Shown one piece after another: positions 32,161 to 44,800 of a stretch of 64,000 nucleotides of DNA. Source of the stretch: Mugil cephalus (taxonomy: Eukaryota; Chordata; Actinopteri; Mugiliformes; Mugilidae); the NCBI RefSeq assembly GCF_022458985.1, contig NC_061777.1:17945668-18009667 (forward strand). Reading direction: 5' to 3'. The notes under the pieces were generated by a model. The model saw only the letters and a program-made list of their open reading frames with translations, was not told the origin of the DNA and made no database searches. The stretch's first letter is position 1. Each line of letters opens with the position of its first letter. Both the position numbers and the translations under genes were made by a program.

Positions 32161-34043
32161 TGGAACCTGGAGATCCCTGGTAGGACAGAAAAGACGCTTC
32201 ATTCCGTTTTACTTTTGTTTAGAGCTCTAATCAAACTAGTTCAATTATCTATTGTTACATTAGGGACCATAATCTTTAATTCCCTGCAGAGGGGGGCCTA
32301 GTATCTGTGCAGAAAGACTTTCCCCAATTCATATATAATCAATCAAATATAATATTCTTCACTGGCGTCGTTAGGCCTATTTTAGGGGGGCTTAAGCCCC
32401 ACCAAATGTTCTTAAGCCCCCCTAAATAATTTGGTGTTGTTTTAGTTGTTTATTTTTTGCAAAATAATGCAGACAAATTCAATGTAAAGTGTAAAGAATA
32501 TGTGTTTAAATAAATATTTATGTATGATTAGTGAAAAATGTTCATAAATCTGTCTGTTTCCCTTCAATTCGTAGTGTAAGGTAGAGTGAGCCCCCTCAGT
32601 GCGTCATTATCAAATCCACTCCACTTGTTCATATAGACTGCGCCCACATCACCGAACACACACCTGGTCTTCCCAGTGGTTTGCTGTAGAGGTGGTAGCA
32701 AACAATCATTGTGTTACGAGCGAAAGTCATGGCCTCAGCCTCTATGTGTTATAAATAAAAAGAATACTGAACAGGTCAATGTCATAACAAAGCATACAGT
32801 ACATTAAGAAGAGAGAAAAAATGCAAAGAGATAAGAATGTGCGGGAGGAACCAAAAAAATCCATAGGGGCTTGTCAGGTGGCCCTCCTAAATGATAGACA
32901 TTCAGCATAAACAATACATGAAATAGCACAAACAAATTCAAAGAACAGCTAGTAAAGAAAAATAATTCATAGTTTCAAAAGATGAATGGAGGTATATAGA
33001 GGAACGGAGAAGATAAAATTAAACCTTATGGAAGTGGATGGATTACCAATTTGCAATTCACAACTGGTCCAGTAAGAGCTGTATTGTTTGCTTCTTGAAT
33101 GAATTAACGCTGGTGAGGGGATCAATAATGAGGACCCCTGTATCTAACTGAAAATTGTGAGAAAGAGAATCTTAATCAGTTATTGTTACTGTTTGAATCT
33201 GTGTTTGTTGTTGCAACGTGAAATGATAATAAATAAATTCTCAGTCTTTGTTAGCTGTTTTTGTGCTCACGTGCTACATGCTTACAACCTGTGCATCTCC
33301 TGGGGGCTCAGCCTGTCCCCTGTCCTTAAAACCTAGTGACGCCCCTGATATTACTTCTAATGGCTATTTTATATATATCAGATAATATGATGCTGTGGGA
33401 ACTGCTGCCACCACCAGCCCACAGGGTGTATAGGAGATATAACAAGCTGTTTATCACCCTCTGCACTGAACATCAACATCTCCAGCCTTCACTGTTGTCT
33501 AAAGATGTGGATTTATTTATGAGGCAAAATCACATGTAACAAGTCATGTATCTGGTTTTGGTTTTTAGGAAACATTTGGGTCAGTGTTGCATGGACCAGA
33601 GTCTCCATCAGAGCTGCTGACATGTCACCAGGACGCTGGGAGGATCCCAATGGAAACCAACAGCAGGACAGGTTATGTGTACAGGCTGGATCAGATAGAG
33701 CATTTGATTAGTCAGTCAGTTAGATAACTGATATCAGCGAACATATCAAGTGACTTTATCAACAGGAGAAAGAAGGAATGAATGAAAAAGCTATGCCTTT
33801 GTATCTTGGGAGGACAGTTGGGTTGTGTTCCACTTCTCTGCTGCTTTGTGTTGTGTGTTCTTCTCCAGTTACACCAGTGGAAAAGCAGACCGAGGCTTGA
33901 CAGGACCTCATTGTGCTCCCGGTGGCGTCGCTCCATCGCCCTCTGCTGTGCTTCCTCCCAGACTGGTACAGGATCTAACCGTAGATTTACACCGCTGTGA
34001 CTTTTATGTCCCTCATATTCGCTTTTACACGCCACCACTCTGA
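32158..34043 (+). CDS. Candidate small three-exon gene, unrecognised product
   Basis: Proposed exons: coding from ATG 32,158 (or in-frame ATG 32,140) to 32,179; 33,569-33,671 after TTTTTAG; 33,869-34,043 after a pyrimidine-rich TTCTTCTCCAG. Donors are GTAGGA and GTTATG, both weaker than consensus. Phases 1 and 2 agree, giving exactly 300 nt (99 residues): MWNLEIPGNIWVSVAWTRVS, then ADMSPGRWEDPNGNQQQD, then SYTSGKADRGLTGPHCAP, and ending LVQDLTVDLHRCDFYVPHIR and FYTPPL. The ATG at 33,622 has better context (GACATGT) and would give 74 residues. I recognise no domain, signal peptide or membrane span. The X-box and CpG-rich DNA upstream suggest a ciliary gene, by inference only. The frame could be chance, or the locus a lncRNA. 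Confidence 0.35.
32360..33347. mobile_element. Non-autonomous hAT element with TIRs and TSD
   Basis: The left end CACTGGCGTCGTTAGG and the right end, reverse-complemented as CAGGGGCGTCACTAGG, match at 12 of 16 positions and have the hAT-type CAGGGGCG form. Flanking octamers ATATTCTT (32,352-32,359) and ATATTACT (33,348-33,355) agree at 6 of 8, fitting an aged 8-bp target duplication. The 988-bp interior has no transposase. It lies within the proposed first intron of the candidate gene. Confidence 0.75.
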
Positions 34044-36991
34044 CTCGTTATGTAAGTCTAAATGAATATAAACCGCAGAACCATTTTTTATGAATTCAAT
34101 CTTGGGTTTTGCCCACATACAGTACTCGTGCCTGCGAGTTTGTGTTGAGCCTCCGTGCTGCTGAAGAAGACATAGAACATGGGAGATTAGTTATGTGTTA
34201 AGTCACTGCCATGTTTTTTCTCTACGTGCTTCTTTCCTCTCCAGGGATATGGTTAAGTGCCAACCAAATCAGATTATCAAAATCTTGTTTTATTTATTCA
34301 ACACTATTGAAGATCATCCACAGAGATAGAATATTTGCACATTTGCTGAAACAGAGTGCAAAATTTTTAGCAGCAGGTAAAAAAAGACCAATTTTTTCAT
34401 ATTGGAGATAGAGAAATCACATCATTATTTTGCCATTTTTCTTGCAGTGACTGATGCATGGTGCCATTACTGCTGCTGCGTACCTTTAGAAGGAGAGAAT
34501 CCCCATCAAGAGACGACTTATGCTGTTTTTGTGTATCAGTGAAAAGAGTTTAAAATGCTGCTTTGTAATCACCACGATCCAATTATTTATTTATTTTATT
34601 TTTTTAACCGTGTCTCTCAAATTGATGTATTTTTCCTGGCTGTGAGTAATACTGACATAGCTTCATTCGCCCACTCGTTTTTTGTTTGTGCTCATCAAAA
34701 CCACTGACACTGTGGCTACGAAAAGCCTCGTATGCTTGTTTTGTTCAGCTGCTGTGCGCAGTGACCTCTTCACTCTTGTTTCCGTAGTTACTCTTTCTGA
34801 CACTTCGGTTACTTCTCACTGTACGAGACACTTCACTAGAAGTGGCGCTTTAACGGCTCTGCTTCGACTCGCAAAATATAGCATGCGTCTACGTCAGATA
34901 CAGAGCCTGCAAAGATGATTTAAAAAAAAAACAAAAAAAAACACGGGTGAGAATGATGAGTTTTCTCACATGGTAAAAATGTGTAGTTCTCACAGTATGC
35001 TTTTGTCTGTGTTGAAACCTCAAGTAAGGTGTCAAACTATTTTTAATGTACTACTCACAATATGTGCTCTGTATTTTTACTGGAGTGTGTGTGAACGGGG
35101 GTGTCTGTGTGAGTGCATGTGTTTTTGTTTTTTGCATGTTCTCTATTTGTGTACATGTTCGTAGAGGTATGTGCGCATGTGTATTATGTCAGTCGGGTGA
35201 AATGTATTCGTAATGGGCCTGAAGCTGAAGCTAGAAGCTGCTTTACCAGGATTTTCTCATAGCTGCAAACCTTTTAATACATCCCTTTACCTAGTGGATG
35301 TTCCAGATACAGCTTAAAACACTATTTACTAATGATTCTTAGCATTTGTTCCAACCTCATTGAACTAGCAGTTATTCTTGTGATTCGGATCGCATTGGAA
35401 ATTAATGGTGTGTAGTTTTCTAAATGATGCCCGCCGGCATTAATTAATCTATCCGGCCTACAGCTCCATCTTTCAACACTTTAATTACAGCAAATGCTAA
35501 TAATTATGTGTGAATAGCTTTTTCTACCCGGGTCTGGATTCTACTAACAGTATCCCACTAATATCTAACCATACTAATGTCTGCTAACAGTTGAAGGATT
35601 ACTAACCCGTAATGAGAATGCTGATGGCTGGCGTTTCTAACCCACTGACTAACCCTCTGCTTTGTGACTGCAGTCTCATGCACGCCCTCCTCTCACACGG
35701 TCCTGAAATTCTTCTTTTAGAAATGATCAAGTCAGATATTAATTATTCAAGAAGACAGACACGCTGAAAATGCGAGCATGCCCAGAAGGGTTTCAGGACT
35801 TGGGAGGATGGAGGGGGAGTGCTATTAACCACAAGTTGAAAAGAGGAGCAAGAACAGCTGCTGATATGAAACTGGGTTGACCACATACTTTGAGAAGAAT
35901 TTCTCACAAAACTGATTATGGTCTGACTCCAAAGCGTCGCAGTTCCCAGGATAAATTCACATCGTCAGAGACCGGTTTGTGTCTCTGTACGTGCCCTGTG
36001 TGGTCAACCTCTGCAGGTGAGTGTCTGGCTTGTTCTTATTGCAGGTCGTAGATTAAGACAGAAGACCAACACATACTCCTCATGGCATTGATACTAACCA
36101 CGGTGAAGCTGTGAAGCTCCACCTGTTGCTCTTACTAACATCTCTGCTCTTTCATAATCTTTAAGCAGATAATAATAAAGCATGCCTTGTAATAAAGTGA
36201 TGTTCTTTAAAGTAGTTAACATGAAAGCTTTTTATCCAAAAGCTTTGCCCGTTCTACTTGGAACATTAGAAATCTCCAAAAACGACTAAGGACAGTTTTG
36301 TCTCCTACAGTTGAATTAACAGTTACTAACACAAGGGGCTTTTAAAACTAACAAACTAACCCACTAATAATCTAACAACCACTAACTAGAATCACTAACA
36401 TTGTGCTTAGTGACGGAATAAGTGACGCAGCCCCTATTTAAGGAGCTGCATCACTTGTTGAATATGCCAACAGTTTTTAAGAGTCAGTGATGTGCTTGAA
36501 TGTGCGAGAGAGAGAAGATTGAGTGTGTTCTTACAGAAGGTGTTTATGTGTTAAATTCTGAGCTGGTTCACACTGGATTTCACCAGTAAATACAGCATTC
36601 GACATCTCAGGAGTTTTACGTGTTGAGACAAATTAAATGTACACAGCTACTGTTGTACCTCATTGTTAACTCATTACTCGTCTTGGCTATAGTTGTTGTT
36701 AGCTGCTTTCATATCAAAATTTATTGACAATAAAGTTGACTTGAAGAACGTTTTTTAATGTCTTGTTGCTTTTCTGAACTGTTTGCACGGAAGCAGACTC
36801 AAAACTAAAGATGAAGGCAAACAAACTGTCAGCAGCAGCAGCGGCAACAACAGGTGAAGCAAAATCACCTCCAACAACTTCATTTCTACACAGCGACCTG
36901 CAACGTTTTATTAGACTGTCATTATGATATTTGATATGAAGGTAATAACCTCAAGTTTGCTGTTGCATGATCTGTTTACCCCACAAACCCA
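34044..36991. other. Intergenic, no gene seen; ACTAAC-rich interval
   Basis: No supported exon. 35,541-36,420 is enriched in CTAAC/ACTAAC hexamers. A late AATAAAGTTGACTTGA at about 36,730 may be a poly(A) or LINE-tail signal. Confidence 0.5.
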
Positions 36992-37389
36992 TATAAACTG
37001 ATCAGGCACAACATTAGGACCACCCTTCTAATATTGTGTAGGGGGTCTTTGGGTCCTGTGGGTTGAGGGGAGGGGGCCCTGTGTGCATCTTCCCACATAT
37101 ACTCGATCAGTTAGGGGTGAATTTGGAGGCCAGGTCAACAGCTTGTGCTGTTATTTTATTTTATTTTTTGTTTTTCTGTGTGTGTCTGTGTCAGACTGCA
37201 TCCTGCGGGGGATAGCTGCAGCTATCAAACAGTGCCTTTAGTATGGGGTGGGGGTGCCTGGTCTGGTCTAGGTGGGTGTTACATGTCTAAGTAACGTCCA
37301 CATCAATACCAGGTCCAAAAGTTCCGCAACATGGTCGATGTTATTTACTTCTCCTGCCAGTGGTTTTATTGTTGTGGCTGATCGATGTA
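36992..37389. mobile_element. Tc1/mariner deletion derivative
   Basis: The left end ATAAACTGATCAGGCACAAC with ATTAGGACCACC, and the right end GTGGTTTTATTGTTGTGGCT with GATCGATGTA, are inverted copies of the GATCAGCCACAACATTA-type terminus common in fish Tc1-like elements. The inside keeps fragments such as ACTCGATCAGTTAGGGGTGA followed by TTTGGAGGCCAGGTCAACA and lacks most of the transposase, which is about 1 kb or more in full copies. Confidence 0.75.
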
Positions 37390-37704
37390 TCTGCATCACA
37401 GCCGCACCCAGTTACCAACCAATACACCACCAACACAGTTCAACACACTAACAGAGATTAAGCTATTTCTCTGAAGGCTCTTTAATTTTAAAATTTTGAT
37501 CCGTCTCTCTACGTCTGGATTCTGAGGTAAAATTTTCTTTTTTAATGAAATACAGACAATATGAGAATTAAAATCTGTAATTATTTGTGTAGACACTTAA
37601 GTGTCGCTAAAAGATCACTGTGAATCAGCTCAGTATAAACACTATAACTCACAAGTAATGGTGGTGTCCTGCTGTCTTTTCAGAGTTTTCATGGATGCAA
37701 AATT

Positions 37705-37721
37705 ACAGCAGGGGGCAGCAA
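37705..37721 (+). promoter_or_regulatory. CTCF-like motif
   Basis: ACAGCAGGGGGCAGCAA fits the CTCF core closely. Forward orientation; occupancy is unknown. Confidence 0.4.
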
Positions 37722-38355
37722 CTCCTCAGTCGGGAGGATTTGATGTCTGTTTTTTTCTGATGGAGGGCAAACTACCACCCTAAGCATCAAATGGGCCAAT
37801 GTTTGTGAAGATGTGCAGTGACTTGATGTTGATCACTCTTTATTCAGATCACATTCTGCATCTGTACCTCAATTAAAAGTCTGCATTTGTGTTTGAATTT
37901 AAACCACGTTTTCAGTTTCTACTCTTTTAAAAGGAATTCCAAAAGGTGTTTTTCAGAGAAGAAGAAAAAAAAACATTGGTTTGGAATACCAGGATGTACG
38001 CACATCACTGTAAAGCTGTCTAGTCTTGTAAAATACGCTCAGTAAACTCAAAGAATCAAAGGGCTGTATGGTATCTCTTTATATGGGTCCGTATAATTCT
38101 CTCTGAGACACTATATGACAGATGTTTGTCATGCAAATGTTGTGCTGTGCAACTGAGAAATTGCCCCAGTGGGAGATTCAAATCAAATATGTCCTTCTGC
38201 TCCATCCCTTGTTGTGTGATAATCAAGCAATCCATCCACACTAGTATGGACAGCCATGGACCTGTCTGTACTTGTTTTATACATACCTCGATTTTAAACG
38301 AATAATCCAGATTATTCTGATTGTGTGACACTCCAGCTAAATCTCATACATGTCC

Positions 38356-38376
38356 ATGTGTGTGTGTGTGTGTGTG
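38356..38376 (+). repeat. (GT)n microsatellite
   Basis: Short pure GT run followed by GACAGA repeats. Confidence 0.9.
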
Positions 38377-41339
38377 ACAGAGACAGAGACAGAAGAAAAG
38401 GAACGCACGCCCTGCATCGGACCTTCATTCCAGCTTCCTCCTCCTTCCCCTGTGCCAGACAGACGGGGCTCTGCTCTGCCCCCCATTTGAGCCCGATGTG
38501 ATCCAGATGACGGGGGTTTCCAAAGGTAGGAGCAGCGGGGCCCGAGGTCTTCATGGGTCAGCTGTAATTCACCACAGAGCTCAGAGAGCAGAGTCTTAAC
38601 ACACACAAAACCCCTCACAGGAGAGCGAGGCTCCATTTAAAGTCTTAAATATCACACAAACTCCAGTTCAAAGGCAGGTATGTTGGAACGAAACGCATTA
38701 ATCGGCCTAATGATGCCCTCTTGTGAATGGTTATAGTTCACTAATGCTCAGGTTTACAGGGACTTGGATACCGCAGAGACATTTGCGTCCAAGAGAGCGA
38801 GAAAGGGAGAAAGACGGAGTGATGGAGGATCAGCAGTCAGTAATTCCACAATTATCTCATTGTTTCAGAATTTCTGGAGGCATTACCAATTATCTGTTTC
38901 TGTTTTACGCTTTCCTTGAGTAAAACGAGGAATGTCTGAGCACAGTGCACATGTGCGATTATGTGTGTGATCTGGGAGCAGCTCTCTGTAACCAGAGCCT
39001 CCATCGTAGGGAGGATGTCTGCTGAAATAACAGCTCGCTGCCTCCAACGGAATTTGTCTGCAAGCCGTAAAAGATGGTGAGGAAGGAGGAGAAAAAGTGA
39101 GCTCAGGAAGCATTTCTCTCCGTAATAAGCACCGCTTTGCCCTGCAGAGTTTAAAATAGTAAGTCCGCTCAAAGACAGTTCAAGGGCTGAACAGAGGTTG
39201 CTCTCTGCGCGAGTGTGTGTTTGTATGCGTCTCTGCTTGTATAGTTCAAATGGAGACATGCAAATCTGGGTATGATTTTGTGGGGGCTCTATTTTTAGGG
39301 TGCAAGTCCTATTTAGGTCCTTCTGTATGTGCAGAGGCGTCGAGAGTCTTCAAAGCTCGAACCTTACATTATGTCTCAATTAGCCTTAAGTCGGTGTAAT
39401 TAAATGATTTCGATGTTTCCGTTTACCAGGCGTCAATATCATACAGATTATGCGCAAACCTCTTTGCAAATATCATCAGAAAATACTGAAAAAAACTGTT
39501 AACACTTGTTGTTGTGACTACTTACAGTTGCAAGTCACCTCTTATAGACACCAGCAGGTGTTCAGTTCTGAAGAAATGTGTGACTTTGATAGTTAACGTG
39601 TTAATGCAAACAATCCAAACTTCCCCAACTTGATTCGATGTTTCATTCGATTTTACATATTTTCCCCCACGGCTTATGAAGCTAGCCCAAGCAATCCGCT
39701 ACATAGTTAATACAGACAGAGGTCAGAGCTTATTATTCTGGGCCCCAGTACAAGTATTGGAGCGCAGGACTGGTAGATGGGTCAGGGGTCGCGGGTCTTT
39801 AAATGTACAATAGAAGCTTTAACACAAGGGCAGGGGGAGTTCATGAAAATTGTTTGCAGACTTTTAAAACATTCGAAGAAGAGGAAAATCTTACTAATCT
39901 CCTCGAACAGGGCAATCTCTGTTTCACCGGGGCTGCAAGTTCTTTAGGCCAACAAAACATGACTCATTTTCTGCAGAAACACAAACTATAATGTGGTTAA
40001 AGTATTTTGGAAAATCTCAAAGCGCAGGCTCTTGCATACTCGCAGCGGAGTTGCACGCGAGTGTGCAACATCGCAGCCATTTGCTTCTCTGTCGATTCGA
40101 GCTTAATTTGCCCCTTTTTTTTCCCCCCACTCCGAACATTTACGTCATCCTCCATTAAACTATTCAACACATGATCTGCTTCCATTAAACTATTTGACAC
40201 ATGATCTGCTTGGTCACACCATTTCCTCCTCCTCTTCCGTGTCTCTCTTCCAAACACTAAGTCTTGTTAATAGTGTGAAAATGGTGATATTAAGTCAGAG
40301 ACCCGGCGCTTCCTAAATGTCTTTCTTTCCCCCGCCTGCAGCCAACATTCAGAGACTAGATAAGCAGCCCGTCGCAGAGCACCAATCTGTCCTGCTGGCT
40401 GGTGAATGATGGACAGTAATTAAAAGTTAGCTAATAACCTCTTCACACCTGACATTTCAACAGGGAGGTCCTGGACACCATTATCTACATATAGATTAAA
40501 CAGCGTAATTGGCAGAGAGATAGGGTTAGGAGGATCGCGAAAGGAAAAGGAAAAAAATAGGCCAGGCCACCTCCAAACCATTAAGCAGAATATCTGAGTG
40601 ACACTCTGATTTTGCTCCTCTTGCTAATGCGACAGGAATTGAGCTGAACTAAAATGCTAAATGAATGAAGCCTATCTCGGCGTGGTTATTACCGGGGCAA
40701 ACATCGGCCATGGAAAATAGCTTTAATTTCATAATAATTGCTGGATGGACGTGACTTGTTAGAGACACAATATGAGAGGGAAAAGAGAGGGGGGGGCGGG
40801 TGCGGCGGGGTATGAAACTCTTGTCAGGATGAATACGGGCGGTTGAACCGCACCACTTGTGCTCCCGCATGTAGTCATAACACGAGCTCACTGATAAGCG
40901 ACACCGCAGACTGATGAGATTAAAAGTAAGGAATTAGTTGCATTCGCAATGTAGAAATATGAAATTAAAAACTGTACTCTATAAATATAATCATTAAAAA
41001 ATATTTGTGTAGAGCGTCCGCCTATATGGGTTACAGGTTCCCACTGGTTTGCATTGACCACTAATGGGTTATTAAACAACCGTCACATCATATCATCCGG
41101 CATTTATTGTGACTTTGATAATGAATGAGATAATTAGTTACTTCCTGCTTACTCTCCCAAGAGAAATCTTCCTGTTGCTACAGTAAAGCTTTAAGTTCAT
41201 TTAATATTTTGCCTGTTGAATGAGTTTGACATTTTGGGAACCGCACAAATTTACTTTGCTTAGTTTGGTTTATATTCCTGCAACAGATCTGTTCTCGTCA
41301 GCGTCCAGTCAATGGCTGCGTGGAGCTTCTCTGTGTGCT

Positions 41340-41810
41340 TCAAACAAATGGAACTGAGCGGCTCATGGTGAAGTTAATGGATGTTGAACGATCGTACTTT
41401 TACTGCTGCTACTGCCACGCAGGAAAGAGTGAAAGCATCTGGGTAGGTGGTGTGTACGAGGCAGAAGGAGGAGGCTTCTCCGACATAGATCCGACACAGA
41501 AGCATAAATCTGACTTTAAGCTTAATTTAAAGTCCCACCTCTTTCCCAGCACTTTCCCAGAAACGACGTACCGTGGCGACGAGGACCGCAACGGCTTTGA
41601 TTGGTCCAAAATGTATTTCCTTGTTGACGTGTCGTAGTGGGCGGACGAACACTAAACGTTGTTGTCCACTCTCCGAAACATCGTCTACTCAGATGTCTTC
41701 TCTACATTGTGTGCCACAGTGATTTTAGTGAAACTAACTGTTGATCCTCGTTTATTAACTTCAAATCTAACATGAGCCGCTCAGTTCCACTTCCCATTGT
41801 GTGAACTGCA
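41340..41810. mobile_element. Foldback/MITE-like element with long inverted arms
   Basis: TGGAACTGAGCGGCTCATG at 41,349-41,367 is a perfect inverted copy of 41,771-41,789. Homology continues inward with gaps: TGAAGTTAAT in both arms, and GAAAGCATCTGGGTAGG (left) against GAAGACATCTGAGTAGA (right, reverse complement). Arms are therefore about 130 bp around a central part of about 200 bp. No transposase. Outer limits and family are not resolved. Confidence 0.65.
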
Positions 41811-44800
41811 GAGTGAAACTCAACACAGCTGGCTTTCTGCTGTATAGCGGTTTAGTGGTGTAATCACAGAACAATGGTGACATACAAGGCTGCAGGAGTA
41901 TAAATCTAGCACCAAGTCAATGTTGGTCATTGTCCAATGCCAGGAGGCCGGTGAGCATCTGTGGCTCTCGATTTTGTGTCTCGCAATCTTGGTACTAGTA
42001 CGCCAAATTAGCCTGTTGGTGAGTTTGCACTGATTGACTGTTCAGCTTTGTAAAACAAAGCAGAAGAAGAGAAATGAAAGGCACAAAATGAATCCGGTGA
42101 CAAATTCAAGATGGCCTACACCAAAGGTTTTTCTCATTTTCATCTTCACCTCAGCTGGACACATTTCTGAGATGGTTCTGATTCATTCAGGTCATGGCTT
42201 ATCTAAAATGAAGTAGATGCATCTCACTTAAATGCTGAAATGTCTTCAAGAAAACCCAAGCAAGTCCTACTGCTTCTGTTGTAGATGCCTTGTCTGAACA
42301 TTCGTATACTCCAATACTGTCAGGACTCTCCTGTGAGTTTGTTTTGCTTCAGTCCCAGTGCTAAACAGAGACGAGGATGCTGAGCATAAGCTCCACCTCC
42401 AGGCTTCAACATGAGTCCGGTACAAATCAGCGGTTCCATTATCACATCCAAACAAAACCTCACAGAAAACCAATGTTCACTTCCGCTATATGTTTACTGT
42501 CTTAAAAGACAGACAAACATTAGGTTAGGTTTAGCGGTGGTAGTGGGCAGGTATTTACTGTAATTGGACAGAGAGAGCCTCTTCTTCTCAGCTAACCATC
42601 TCCCAAATGTACGTTCAGAATACTGCTTTGTACCACTAAGCGATTCCAAAACAAAATCTGGCACAATGAGATGAGATGAGCGAGACAGATGAAAACCCAC
42701 AGACAAAAGCAGTGAGAAGGAGTCTGTCCACACACTAGATCTTCAGCACTGATGTTCTTCACATATCTGTAAATCAGAAAGTGGTGTAAAATCATAAAGG
42801 AGAAAAACTCACTGGAAAACAGCCACTAGCCAAGAAAACAGCCTTATTAACTTCCCCCAGAATAAATCAAGCTGACAGTTAACAATAATGACAAAAGCAT
42901 CTACGGCAGGGTGCATGCTGATACTTAATGCCTTCAAGCGATCAGGCCGTTAATGGTTACCTTAAAATCTGCCAGGTCACTGCTCCGTGTTTTTCTCACC
43001 GTTAGCGACGAATATACTGTAAATACTCTTCCAAGCTATAGAAAAGCAATTTAGTCCAAATTTGGGCTATTATTTGCCAGAAACAGGGCAATTACCCTAG
43101 TGCTTGACGCAACATCTATAACCCAATAGTTGCTCTTTTCATTTTCCTGTATCCACTGAAGGATAAAAGGAATAAAAGCAGCCTTTCATGGCCAGACAAT
43201 GGCTTATCGCTGGCTGTTACAATTCTCCGCTACATGCCCTTAAAGCCACACTATGCAACCATTTTACCTTAAAACTGCTTCAAAATCATTTTGATCGTAC
43301 ACTAGCTTGAAAAAAAGAGCATTGCTCCCCTTTCATTCCTGCCCTGTTCTTACTATGTAACTTTGATCGGTACGACTCAGCTGGTTTAAATGCTGTGCAA
43401 AGGACGGTTCTGTGTTGGTGTCAGAGGCTTCAGAGAGTCCGTGGCCTTTGTGTTGGTTGAGGCTACGAAGATGTGCTACATTATGTTACAAGAGATAAGC
43501 ACTGGTTAATTGTTTTAAAATGGTTCCATGCTATAGAAGTTCTTCATTTGGGCAGTGGACAAGGAAAATGTGTCAGGGTAAGGGGCTGGACACATCTTGG
43601 ACTGGATTTTGCCAAAAGCCTCCCGACATAATAGACACACAGAAAAATGCTGAGCTGGCCTTCTTAACATAGGATAAGTAAGGCTTATTAACTGTGCGTG
43701 TTGTGTGTTGGACGTTTGGTTGTCGACGTTTATGAATTGCTATTTTTTGACCATAAGACAAGTTGGCCCATATTCACAGAGGTTTAGATAGCTATTTTAT
43801 GACATCGGTGTAAAAGTGATTTCCAATTCTAAAGGGATGCCAAGTTGCAAAACAACAACTCCTTGATCAGGACATGGAATTATTAGCATTACCATTATAG
43901 GACTAATTTGTTGAGCCATCCTAAGTGATTTACTAGAATGTCTGACGGATACTCTTATAAAGTACACAGTATCTATTTAAATAAATCATATTTTTATTTT
44001 TATTTATTTACAGAAGTTAATATGTGTCTTTGGTATCTTTGGTGTCTTCAATGTTTTCTTTTCTAGTAAATCTGTAGGCGGATTCCAGCTACTGAAACCC
44101 ACTGTACAACTATCACACAGACCATGCTCTAATTATAAGTGTTTAGCGTGAATAATGTGTCACAAGTGGCTCAGCCAGAGAAACGGCATCTGCAGCTGCA
44201 CTTCTTCAAGGAACGCAAGAAGGGATGTGAGCAAAATGTATATAACACATGAAGATCAGCTTAAGATTTTTTAGATGGTTTTCACGTTTTAATTTTTAAT
44301 TAATTAATATCAATGTAGAGCCTAGATTATGCCATTTTTTTATTGAGATTTTTTTAAATTTAATTTAATTTATTTCTGGAGCCATTTATATTTGCATTGA
44401 GCTTAAATGACGCACACTGTTGATCAGTTTTAAACATTTTCTGGAGGGTTTTGGATAAAATGACCCACCGGTTCCTGAGGGAAGACTACAGAGCCAGGGG
44501 GGAGTTACACTCTGCACCACTAGATGTCCCTCTTGATTTAGTGTAGAGACTGCAGTGTTGCGACTGGAGTGTGCGTATCTGAGCCATCTGTCCATGACTT
44601 GTCTCTCCAGACCCTGGGTTCATCCATCATGTCCAGAGGTGCTAGTCTCTTCAGAATCAAACAAGAAAACATTTCTTTATTCCCCCCTGCTTTATCCTCT
44701 CTTTCCTCTTTCCTTTTCCTTTCTCCATTCTCTCCGCATTCTTCTTCTTCTGTCTCGTCCTCTCCGTCTGTCTATTTCTGTCCCCTTGCCTTTGATAAAA

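Larger units (their letters stand above)
37390..41319. other. Gene-free region
   Basis: No supported exon. Contains a GT run (38,356-38,376). The block at 40,320-40,620 is AT-rich with homeodomain-type TAATTA/AATTAAA words and reads like conserved non-coding DNA, which is not demonstrable here. Confidence 0.5.

Noticed and set aside
33712..34038. 108-residue minus-strand frame opposite the candidate gene's last exon
   Set aside because: The plus-strand reading has matching splice sites and phases; the minus frame has none.
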